Below are positions 24,423 through 32,021 of a stretch of DNA of 64,000 nucleotides, piece after piece. Made by a program: the position numbers and the translations under genes. Origin of the DNA: Bacteroidales bacterium (GTDB lineage Bacteria; Bacteroidota; Bacteroidia; Bacteroidales; Lentimicrobiaceae); NCBI GenBank assembly GCA_024636955.1, contig JAGXGB010000029.1, positions 16,015 to 80,014 of the forward strand, written 5' to 3'. The first letter of the stretch is position 1; each line of letters starts with the position of its first letter. The notes under the pieces were generated by a model, which ran no database searches, was not told the origin of the DNA, and saw nothing but the letters and a program-made list of their open reading frames with translations.

Positions 24423-26141
24423 TTACTTTTTAATTTCATTATGACCTTCAAAGCTGTTAATTATCTTTAGAAGTTCATTAACAGCATCCTCTTCAGGCAC
24501 TGATTGTTTCATCACTTGCTTTCCTTTATAAAGGGTGACTTTACCACTACCTGCACCAACATACCCATAATCAGCATCAGCCATTTCACCGGGACCATTC
24601 ACTATACAGCCCATAACTGCAATTTTTAATCCTGTTAAGTGTGCAGTAGCAGCTTTAACTTCATGTAAACGTTGTTGTATGTTGAAGCTTGTTCTTCCGC
24701 ACGACGGACACGCGATATAGTCGGTACGTGTAATTCTTGCACGTGTTGCCTGCAGGATGCCAAATCCTGTATCTATCAATTCCTGAGTGTTATGACCATC
24801 TGCATCCAAACAAAGTCCCTGTCCTATTCCATCTAAAAGGAGAGCACCGGGGTGAATACAGTTTTCGATCATCACATCAGCTGTATTTGTGTTATTAATA
24901 CAGCTCATAAGCAGGATGGGGTTTATGCAACCACTTTCTCTTAAGTATTGTCCAAGTTCCCTTGTTTCACTTGCTGGCAATTGAATGATCAGTGACTTCA
25001 ACGGATCTGTCTTTAAGAGTTGAGCAATTTCAAGGCGGCCATTTGAATCAGGCAGTATGTTTGTATGGATTATTTGATGTGAAGGCAACCTCTGCAACTG
25101 TTCAGTAACATTGGCAATATAATAATCAGCATCCATTTTAATAACAAGACCAACCGGATCATTAGCATCTGGAAAACCACCAAAGGTTTCACGGTCATTT
25201 AAAAAGACAGGATTCAGTTCCTTAATCAATAAGTCATTTCTTACTTTTCTCTCGGTTGTACCATCAGCTGATATAGCAGTGAATCTTTCTTTAATAGCGA
25301 TTGCAACCGGAAGCTCCTTTTCAGGATCCTCAGTGAGTGATACTCTTATAGTATCCCCAATGCCATGTGATAAAACAGCCCCTATTCCAGCAATTGATTT
25401 CATACGACCATCATCACCATCACCAGCTTCAGTAACGCCAATGTGTAAAGGGTAATTAAAGTTCTCTTTCAGAAGTCTTAGTGCCAGATCACGGTATGCT
25501 TGTAACATAGTTATGGTATTGCTTGATTTTACAGAGAGTACCAGTTCATTAAAATCTAACTCTTTGCATATTCTTGCATACTCAAGTGCTGACACTACCA
25601 TTCCTTCAACTGTATCACCGTATTTTCCAACGATCCTGCTACCAAGCGACCCATGGTTTACACCTATTCTTATGGCCGTGCCATATTGTTTACAGATGCT
25701 GAGTAAAGGCCTTAAATTTGAAGCTATCAATTCCAGCTCTTGTTGGTATTGTGATTCTGTATATTGACCGATGTCACCATTACCTGATTCTCTTTTCCCT
25801 GACTTTCCAACATAATTGCCCGGATTGATCCTTATCTTTTCAACAATAGAAGCAGCAACTTCAGCAGCCTTTGGATTGAAGTGTATGTCAGCTATTAATG
25901 GAACACGTATACCCTCTGACCGGAGTCGCTTTTTAATTTCATCAAGATTCTCAGCATCTTTAATACCAGGTGCAGCAATGCGCACAAGATCGCAACCTGC
26001 ATCAACCATCCTAATCACCTGATTGACTGTAGCCACTGTATCAAGTGTATTGGTATTGGTCATTGATTGCAGCCTGATAGGATTTTTACCTCCCACCAAT
26101 AACTCACCAATCCTTATCTCTCTTGAAATATACTGTTTCAT
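24423..26141 (-). CDS. ispG: 4-hydroxy-3-methylbut-2-enyl diphosphate synthase (long form)
   Basis: This 572-residue protein catalyses the penultimate step of the MEP isoprenoid pathway. The N-terminal barrel has RLQSMTNTNTLDT, GCDLVRIA and LIADIHFNP. The C-terminal iron-sulfur domain has ACPSCGRTSFN and MGCIVNGPGEMADAD, supplying the 4Fe-4S cysteines and Glu. A central extra domain of about 200 residues (about 275-460) makes it longer than the roughly 370-residue E. coli type, as is usual for Bacteroidota, Chlamydiae and plants. The gene stands alone, and TAATTTTG at 26146-26153 on the minus strand may be its -7 element. Confidence 0.97.
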   Translation of the reverse strand: MKQYISREIRIGELLVGGKNPIRLQSMTNTNTLDTVATVNQVIRMVDAGCDLVRIAAPGIKDAENLDEIKKRLRSEGIRVPLIADIHFNPKAAEVAASIVEKIRINPGNYVGKSGKRESGNGDIGQYTESQYQQELELIASNLRPLLSICKQYGTAIRIGVNHGSLGSRIVGKYGDTVEGMVVSALEYARICKELDFNELVLSVKSSNTITMLQAYRDLALRLLKENFNYPLHIGVTEAGDGDDGRMKSIAGIGAVLSHGIGDTIRVSLTEDPEKELPVAIAIKERFTAISADGTTERKVRNDLLIKELNPVFLNDRETFGGFPDANDPVGLVIKMDADYYIANVTEQLQRLPSHQIIHTNILPDSNGRLEIAQLLKTDPLKSLIIQLPASETRELGQYLRESGCINPILLMSCINNTNTADVMIENCIHPGALLLDGIGQGLCLDADGHNTQELIDTGFGILQATRARITRTDYIACPSCGRTSFNIQQRLHEVKAATAHLTGLKIAVMGCIVNGPGEMADADYGYVGAGSGKVTLYKGKQVMKQSVPEEDAVNELLKIINSFEGHNEIKK

Positions 26142-26347
26142 ATCCCAAAATTAATAAAGTATAAGCCCTTGCGGGGTAATGGAGAAAATAAAATTTCTCT
26201 GTTCAAAACCTTTTTAACAAATCTATGTTAATGCCCTATACTGCATAACTATATGTTTTAACCAACATCAAACCAATTCAATTAAATAGCAGGCATAAGA
26301 ACTCAATCGACCAAAATATAAGATTTAATAACCTAAATTAAATCAGT

Positions 26348-26755
26348 ATGGATTTCTCTACTTCATTGCAAAACCTCAATTGGTTGGCTGTATTGTTAGC
26401 AGCATTATCAACTTTCATGATAGGTGGTATTTGGTATAAAGTATTTCAAAAAGGGTGGCTTTCAGCAAACAAGATTACCATTGATGATCTTAAAGATGCT
26501 AATTCAGTAAAGATCTTTAGCCTGGCATTTGTATTTGCATTTATTATGGCTTTGAATCTTGCTCTCTTCATAGGTACGGAAGGTCTTGAATTTGGCGCAA
26601 TAGCAGGTTTCATGACTGGTTTTGGCTGGGTATTTTTTGCTATTGGTATTATATCATTATTTGAAAACCGGCCGTTCAGTTATGTCCTTATCAATGGAGG
26701 TTATATGATTGTTGCTTTTACAATAATGGGTGCAATTATTGGTACCATGCAATAG
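26348..26755 (+). CDS. DUF1761-type membrane protein
   Basis: This 135-residue protein has four hydrophobic segments. It starts LNWLAVLLAALSTFMIGGIWYKVFQKGW, with the paired Gly-Gly-x-Trp-Tyr typical of the DUF1761 family, and has a second conserved stretch GFMTGFGWVFFAIGI. The family is an inner-membrane protein group of unknown function. It stands alone between ispG and the cytochrome gene. The segment should not be read as a transporter on this evidence. Confidence 0.8.
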   Translation: MDFSTSLQNLNWLAVLLAALSTFMIGGIWYKVFQKGWLSANKITIDDLKDANSVKIFSLAFVFAFIMALNLALFIGTEGLEFGAIAGFMTGFGWVFFAIGIISLFENRPFSYVLINGGYMIVAFTIMGAIIGTMQ

Positions 26756-26967
26756 AAAGCGAGTGCAATACTGGAGTCATGCAATAGAAAGTTAGATGAA
26801 TAGTTTTGAAAGTGATAAAATAATTAAAAAAAAACACAACCTCTTTGAACATTAATCTTGTGTTGTGGTTTTGTACACATCTTTAACCTACTTGTTCCTC
26901 TATCCGGTTATTAAGAATTCTGACTCATTTGCAGCAATTGATTGATCATCATTTAAATCATCGCTAT

Positions 26968-27555
26968 ATGAAATCAATTCTTACAATGTTGGTTATTTTA
27001 ACTGGTCTGTTTTTACTAAGCTATTGCACAAGTAAAGACCAGAACACAGAAACAACGGAGCAAACAGCCCAAATGTCAGAACAGGAATTAAAAGATCATG
27101 GTGAATACCTTGTTACTATAGGTGGGTGCCATGATTGTCACTCACCTAAGGCCATGGGTGAAAGAGGTCCTGAAATAATCAAGGAAACTGCACTTTCAGG
27201 ATATCCTGCCAGCCGGGAGATAATGAAGGCTGATAATGGAGCAATGAAAATAGGATGGATGCTCATGAATGCCGATGCTACTCAATCAGCCGGTCCATGG
27301 GGAATGTCCTTTTCTGCCAATCTAACTTCGCACCAGTCAGGTATTGGAACATGGAGTGAAGAGCAATTCAAAAAGGCGCTTACAGAAGGGAAGTACAAGG
27401 GAATGGATGGTGGCCGAATGTTACTGCCCCCTATGCCATGGCAGAACTTTGCAACCATGAAGGATGAAGACATCAAAGCTATTTATACGTATCTGAAGAG
27501 TACGAATCCTGTAAGTAATGTGGTTCCGGCTCCAATTCCTCCTAATGAGCTTTGA
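26968..27555 (+). CDS. Lipid-anchored cytochrome c
   Basis: ATG 26968 gives a 195-residue protein with a lipoprotein signal (LTGLFLLSYC, lipid Cys near residue 20). A class I haem-binding motif GGCHDCHSPKAMG follows, with a distal Met candidate in GRMLLPPMPWQNFA and a final helix EDIKAIYTYLKSTNP. It is a small electron carrier at the periplasmic side of the membrane. The long frame starting at 26929 would put 13 extra residues before the signal and is rejected. A perfect hairpin follows at 27602-27635. Confidence 0.87.
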   Translation: MKSILTMLVILTGLFLLSYCTSKDQNTETTEQTAQMSEQELKDHGEYLVTIGGCHDCHSPKAMGERGPEIIKETALSGYPASREIMKADNGAMKIGWMLMNADATQSAGPWGMSFSANLTSHQSGIGTWSEEQFKKALTEGKYKGMDGGRMLLPPMPWQNFATMKDEDIKAIYTYLKSTNPVSNVVPAPIPPNEL

Positions 27556-27601
27556 TGCACTAATTGGGTCTTGACGGTTGGATCAATTGACAGCAGAATA
27601 A

Positions 27602-27635
27602 GATATATCAGGTAGTTCAATCAACCTGATATATC
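27602..27635. terminator. Hairpin after the cytochrome c gene
   Basis: GATATATCAGGT (27602-27613) and ACCTGATATATC (27624-27635) form a 12-bp perfect stem with a 10-nt loop. There is no T tract. It could end transcription by another route or stabilise the mRNA. Confidence 0.5.
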
Positions 27636-27672
27636 GGACTTCGATTTAAGGTTTACCAGCGACTATTTTGTC

Positions 27673-27680
27673 TACTTTTG
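27673..27680 (+). promoter_or_regulatory. -7 element (TACTTTTG) for the MBL hydrolase
   Basis: TACTTTTG fits TAnnTTTG, 24 bp before ATG 27705. It overlaps the TTG of the longer frame and so supports the shorter start. Confidence 0.55.
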
Positions 27681-27704
27681 CGTTCTATTTATTTAACTTA
27701 TAGA

Positions 27705-28526
27705 ATGCCAACTACTTTATTTCCAAATAATTTTGAATTTTGCACCCTGGCCAGTGGCAGCAGCGGTAACTGCCACTACTTTGGCTCAGAAGAAGAAGGT
27801 ATACTCATTGATGCAGGAATAAGTGCACGGCGTATCAGGAAGTCTCTTGATGAAATCGGGAAGGGTATTGAACGGATCAAAGCTGTGTTTATAACCCACG
27901 ATCATATTGACCATATCAGTGCACTAACGCGTTTGACTAAAAAGTTCCAGATACCGGTTTATTGTACTGAAGGTACCTGGAAAGGAATATTACGTAACAG
28001 GTCAACATTTGATCTTGACCAGTCAATGTATCATGAAGTCAGGCCTTATAAACGATATCTGGTCGGGGGTTTTGCTGTTGAAGCATTCCCTGTTTCACAC
28101 GATGCACATGGCGCTGTTGGTTATCACATATCAAATAATATTAAAAGCGTAACTCTTGCAACTGACCTTGGATATATCTGCGACAATGCAGCTAAATACC
28201 TGAGGCAATGCAATGCTATGATGATTGAGTCAAATTATGATGAGAACATGCTGCTCTTTGGAAGTTACCCTCAACATTTAAAACAGCGTATACACGGACC
28301 AACAGGTCACATGTGCAATAGTCATACAGCCAAATTTATTGCTGATAACTTTAACCATAACATTTCGCATATTTTGCTTGGACATCTTAGCGCTGAAAAC
28401 AATACACCGGCAAAAGCAGTTGAAACATTAAATGAAGCACTTCTCAATAAAGGCATTACCACAAACGGAACAATTATAAAAGCGTTGGCGCGTGGTGAAA
28501 GGTCTGAGTTGTATGTACTTGAGTAG
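27705..28526 (+). CDS. MBL-fold metallohydrolase (WalJ/YycJ-like)
   Basis: This 273-residue protein starts FEFCTLASGSSGNCHYFG and has the zinc-binding motif FITHDHIDHISAL, later His in PVSHDAHGAVGYH, an Asp in ATDLGYI, and the C-terminal His in ILLGHLSAENNTP. The LASGSSGN start and this set of ligands mark the YycJ/WalJ group, reported as nucleases or exonucleases linked to cell division and DNA repair. It is cytoplasmic. ATG 27705 is preferred over TTG 27678 because of the promoter. Confidence 0.88.
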   Translation: MPTTLFPNNFEFCTLASGSSGNCHYFGSEEEGILIDAGISARRIRKSLDEIGKGIERIKAVFITHDHIDHISALTRLTKKFQIPVYCTEGTWKGILRNRSTFDLDQSMYHEVRPYKRYLVGGFAVEAFPVSHDAHGAVGYHISNNIKSVTLATDLGYICDNAAKYLRQCNAMMIESNYDENMLLFGSYPQHLKQRIHGPTGHMCNSHTAKFIADNFNHNISHILLGHLSAENNTPAKAVETLNEALLNKGITTNGTIIKALARGERSELYVLE

Positions 28527-28575
28527 GTGATTAACCCATAAAACCAAAAAAATACTAACTTTTTTCAGGCACCTC

Positions 28576-28605
28576 TTGTTTATTTAGAAATAACCTGTAA
28601 TTTTG
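28576..28605 (+). promoter_or_regulatory. Promoter of tRNA-Asn
   Basis: TTG (28576-28578), a 19-bp spacer and TAATTTTG (28598-28605) match the Bacteroidota consensus. Transcription would begin near 28612, about 18 nt before the tRNA. Confidence 0.7.
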
Positions 28606-28629
28606 CAGTCCCTTTCGAGGGAAGAACAT

Positions 28630-28703
28630 TCCTCCTTAGCTCAGTTGGTTAGAGCATCTGACTGTTAATCAGAGGGTCGCTGGTTCAAGTCCAGCAGGGG
28701 GAG
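28630..28703 (+). tRNA. tRNA-Asn (anticodon GTT)
   Basis: The 74-nt cloverleaf is complete. The acceptor arm TCCTCCT pairs with AGGGGGA (28696-28702), with discriminator G. The D arm contains AGCTCAGTTGGTTAGAGC, the anticodon stem reads CTGACTGTTAATCAG with GTT at its centre, and the T arm holds GGTTCAAGTCC. CCA is not encoded. It has its own promoter and terminator. Confidence 0.97.
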
Positions 28704-28707
28704 CAAA

Positions 28708-28742
28708 ACAAAGCCTTGCATGTGCAAGGCTTTGTTTTTTTT
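28708..28742 (+). terminator. Intrinsic terminator of tRNA-Asn
   Basis: ACAAAGCCTTGCA (28708-28720) pairs perfectly with TGCAAGGCTTTGT (28723-28735), followed by a run of T residues to 28742. Confidence 0.92.
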
Positions 28743-28853
28743 ATAAGGCGCTGCTCCTCTCCACCTTTTGCAAGTGCTAATGGTGCCTTGTCACTACCTT
28801 AAGCTTGAAAAGCATCAACTTAATAAGATGAATACTCTGAATTTTCATGGGCA

Positions 28854-30914
28854 TTATCTCTCTCCAAGAAGCTTGTCAATTATTTCAACTATTTCTGCTC
28901 TACTTGACGGTCCAGGAATTATCTCATCAAGTGCCTGCCCATTTCTGTCCAATAGTAAGTAATGCGGGATGCCAATTATTCCGAATTTTTCTTTCATAAT
29001 AGCACTTTGCTCTTTATCCAGCCAGTAGTGGTATCCGCTCACCTGGTCATGCTTGATAGCTTTGACCCAACCTTCCAGTTTGCAATTGTATCCCAAATAC
29101 AAAAAAACAACATCATCGTTAGCATATGCTTCTTTTAACCTTTTGGCAGATTTGAATCCTGCTCGGCAAGGAGAACACCAGTCTGCCCAAAAGTCTATAT
29201 AAATAACCTTGCCTTTAAATTGCCTGATCAGCGAATCAAAAAAGTCTGCCGGCTTATCAAGGCTATTAACTTTATCAATGAAGAAAGTGTTTTCAGCATA
29301 TTCAGTGTTACTGGATTCTTCCAATATTTTCCTGTCGAGCTTCTCAAGCATTACTTTTTTAATGACTGAATCATTAATGTTATGCAAAATCCACTCTCTG
29401 CCATAAGAGCCTAATGACGAATTCCGAATGTAATTTTGAATTTTGTAAGTTGCATAAAATTGTGAATGAATGTTATGGTCGTATTTTTCCATTATCAGAT
29501 CCAATCCGCATAAAAATCCTTTTTTAATGATGGTGTCTGGAATCAAATCACTGTAAAGTTCCATTACTTTGTAGTAACCTTCGTTTATTTCAGTGACTTT
29601 TCTACTCATAAAATTATCATAATCGAAGTTGTCCTCTGCAAAACTATCTCTTGAAATAAAATCCTCTGGTTTTGGAGCAGGTTGGTCGATGAGATTTTTG
29701 ATTTGCTGATAATCGTCCGGGGTGCGTGCTTTTGGCAACAAGGAATTAAGGAAATACTTCTTAATGCCTTCTGACGTTACTCCCAAAGGATTCTGGGAAT
29801 CATAAATACTGAGATAGTTAAGATAAGAAATGTATGAGGGTTCTGTCATATTTACAACTGAACAGTCATGAATATACGGTATCTGAATTGTATATAGTGG
29901 ACCGATTTGCTGAAAACGGCTAGCATTAATCTGATAACGGTAAAGTTGAGCAAGTAGCTCATGATCAAGATACAAATGAAAATATTGCCTGGCTTTTTTA
30001 CTACATCCGAACCTATGCAATAAGGAGTCTATCATTTGCTTCTCTATTTGATATACATCTTTTCTCCAACGGATGTATTCCAACTGAGACATAATGTCCA
30101 TGTTTTCAAATTTAATAGTGGGATTATTGCCGATATTTCTGGAGTATTTTTGATGCAACAAAACTACTTCTTCGGAAAGCATCGCATTTTTTCCCATATA
30201 GTGGCTAATTTGCCAGTCGGTGTAACTTTTCCACATTCGGTCATCCTCGGTAACAGCTGTTAATAGTTTATTGAACCCCACAATTGTTGTATCGCCGGGT
30301 GAAACCATTACGCCTATTATGATACTTCCATCAATTATTAAATTGACCAATTGTGGATTAAAAGCTCTGAAGCTTACCTTAAATAAACCGGTTGTATCGA
30401 TATTAAATTTTGTTTGAGAAAACTCTTTATTGTAGCCATGCATTGCATGATACAATAATACCTCTCCTGTTCCATCATATAGTTCATGATTGTAATCTTC
30501 AATAAAACCCATTATTACAGCAGTATCGTCAACCATATGTATATCACCAAACCCTTCATTTTCGTATTGTTGAAAATTGGGAGTGACTGCTTTGATGCGC
30601 GTTAACCATCTTGCTTCCCCTTTCTGTGATTTGATGGAAATAGTGCAACTGTCAATAAACTTTATATCAAGTCTGAGTGCCCTTCCCTGGTTTTTCAGAG
30701 AAACTTTTAACCTTTGATCTGACCCTGATATTTTACCGTATTCCCAAAATTCATTTTTGTATACGGAGAATTGGGGCTGCAAGCTTAAAACCCAATCAAT
30801 TGAGTCGTTCGCATTGAGCCAATTACCCATTACGTTTTCCGGCATTTTTCTATAAGTGGTGCATGAGGCCATAGCGATAACCAGCAGAAGACTAATAATA
30901 ACGTTGTATTTCAT
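28854..30914 (-). CDS. TlpA-like thioredoxin-fold lipoprotein
   Basis: This 686-residue lipoprotein (signal IISLLLVIAMASC, lipid Cys near residue 18) has a long N-terminal region of about 540 residues without recognised motifs. It ends in a thioredoxin/TlpA domain, IDFWADWCSPCRAGF, with the cis-Pro segment GIIGIPHYLLLD. Such proteins reduce or isomerise disulfides at the periplasmic face, for example in cytochrome c maturation. The large N-terminal region, part of which may be a DUF4369-like beta domain, is common in Bacteroidota TlpA proteins. It starts 23 bp after the pirin gene and is probably co-transcribed with it. Confidence 0.85.
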   Translation of the reverse strand: MKYNVIISLLLVIAMASCTTYRKMPENVMGNWLNANDSIDWVLSLQPQFSVYKNEFWEYGKISGSDQRLKVSLKNQGRALRLDIKFIDSCTISIKSQKGEARWLTRIKAVTPNFQQYENEGFGDIHMVDDTAVIMGFIEDYNHELYDGTGEVLLYHAMHGYNKEFSQTKFNIDTTGLFKVSFRAFNPQLVNLIIDGSIIIGVMVSPGDTTIVGFNKLLTAVTEDDRMWKSYTDWQISHYMGKNAMLSEEVVLLHQKYSRNIGNNPTIKFENMDIMSQLEYIRWRKDVYQIEKQMIDSLLHRFGCSKKARQYFHLYLDHELLAQLYRYQINASRFQQIGPLYTIQIPYIHDCSVVNMTEPSYISYLNYLSIYDSQNPLGVTSEGIKKYFLNSLLPKARTPDDYQQIKNLIDQPAPKPEDFISRDSFAEDNFDYDNFMSRKVTEINEGYYKVMELYSDLIPDTIIKKGFLCGLDLIMEKYDHNIHSQFYATYKIQNYIRNSSLGSYGREWILHNINDSVIKKVMLEKLDRKILEESSNTEYAENTFFIDKVNSLDKPADFFDSLIRQFKGKVIYIDFWADWCSPCRAGFKSAKRLKEAYANDDVVFLYLGYNCKLEGWVKAIKHDQVSGYHYWLDKEQSAIMKEKFGIIGIPHYLLLDRNGQALDEIIPGPSSRAEIVEIIDKLLGER

Positions 30915-30937
30915 GATAGAACTATCTATTTACTAAT

Positions 30938-31858
30938 CTATGAAAGCGGCTCTGCTTGAGGAGAACTCCCTGATGGTCGCGACATTTCTACAGGAAGGGG
31001 AATAAATTCTTTATCATCATTTGGTGGCAGTTTAATTCTTCCTTGTTTCCAATCTTCTTTTGCCAGTTCAATACGTTCCTTGCGAGAGGAGACAAAGTTC
31101 CACCAAATAAACCTTTCTCCCAAAGGTTCACCCCCGCACAGCATGAGGGTTGTATCTTCATTCGCCATAATAACTGGATCAACGCCTTTTTTGAAAACTA
31201 ACATTTGTCCCTGTTCATAGCTCGTACCAGATAATTCAATACTCCCTTTTGCGATGTAAAATCCCCTTTCAGAGTGCTCATTTGGAAGAGCGAACCGGGC
31301 TCCTCTATCTAACACAACATGCAGATAAAATAGTGGTGAATGAGTTTTAACATCATTGTTTAATCCATATGCATTACCGGCTATCAGCCGCATCCATACG
31401 CCCTTATCAGTAAAGATTGGAAGTTGCGACGTTGTATAATTATGAAAGGCAGGTTCAGTTTCTTCATCTTTTTCAGGTAAGGCAACCCAGGTTTGTATCA
31501 TCTCCATCTCACCATTTAAAACAGAAGTGTCTTCAAATCTTTCGGAGTGAGCAATGCCCTTCCCTGCAGTCATCCAGTTAACTTCACCCGGCCTGATGAT
31601 TTGCTCAACACCCAAACTATCTCTATGTGTAACTTGTCCACCAAAAAGATAGGTTATTGTTGAAAGTCCGATATGAGGATGCGGCAAAACATCCATTGCA
31701 GAAGGATCGGAAGGTATATTTGTAATGGGGCCAGCATGATCCATGAAAATGAAAGGGCCAACCATCCTCCTTAACCTGAATGGAAGAATACGTTTTACTT
31801 TCACAGTTTTACTTATCGATGCCTCTCTTGACTGAATAACTATATCGAGCATACTCAT
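30938..31858 (-). CDS. Pirin family protein
   Basis: This 306-residue double cupin reads RMVGPFIFMDHAGP, then HPHIGLSTITYLFGGQVTHRD and AGKGIAHSE, the standard pirin metal-binding His set in the N-terminal cupin. The C-terminal cupin includes FIWWNFVSSRKERI. Pirins bind iron and some have quercetinase-like activity or act as redox co-regulators. The role here is unspecified. The upstream in-frame start at 31891 lies above the promoter element (31880-31887), so ATG 31858 is chosen. Confidence 0.92.
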   Translation of the reverse strand: MSMLDIVIQSREASISKTVKVKRILPFRLRRMVGPFIFMDHAGPITNIPSDPSAMDVLPHPHIGLSTITYLFGGQVTHRDSLGVEQIIRPGEVNWMTAGKGIAHSERFEDTSVLNGEMEMIQTWVALPEKDEETEPAFHNYTTSQLPIFTDKGVWMRLIAGNAYGLNNDVKTHSPLFYLHVVLDRGARFALPNEHSERGFYIAKGSIELSGTSYEQGQMLVFKKGVDPVIMANEDTTLMLCGGEPLGERFIWWNFVSSRKERIELAKEDWKQGRIKLPPNDDKEFIPLPVEMSRPSGSSPQAEPLS

Positions 31859-31879
31859 GGTACTATGTTTTTTGCTATT

Positions 31880-31887
31880 CAAAGTTA
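31880..31887 (-). promoter_or_regulatory. -7 element (TAACTTTG) for the pirin operon
   Basis: The minus strand reads TAACTTTG, 21 bp before ATG 31858, giving a leader of about 15 nt. Confidence 0.55.
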
Positions 31888-31966
31888 ACACAAATTATAA
31901 ATTTTGCATAAGCTACTTGCTATGACTTACATTATAAAAGTTACGAAACAATACCCGATACAAGCA

Positions 31967-31998
31967 GTGAGGCTGTCACCTAGCAGCGACAGCCTCAC
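31967..31998 (-). terminator. Hairpin after the beta-helix/T9SS gene
   Basis: GTGAGGCTGTC (31967-31977) and GACAGCCTCAC (31988-31998) form an 11-bp GC-rich perfect stem just past the stop of the minus-strand gene at 32022. There is no clear T tract. Confidence 0.7.
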
Positions 31999-32021
31999 AG
32001 TTAATAACTAATGAAAATCTT

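Noticed and set aside
24423..26141. Gene fusion or insertion in ispG because of its length
   Set aside because: The extra central domain is the normal long IspG form in this phylum, so it is not an anomaly.
26833..26864. Terminator hairpin after the DUF1761 gene
   Set aside because: Only a 7-bp A/T-rich stem (AACACAA/TTGTGTT) with an 18-nt loop could be drawn, too weak to report as a feature.
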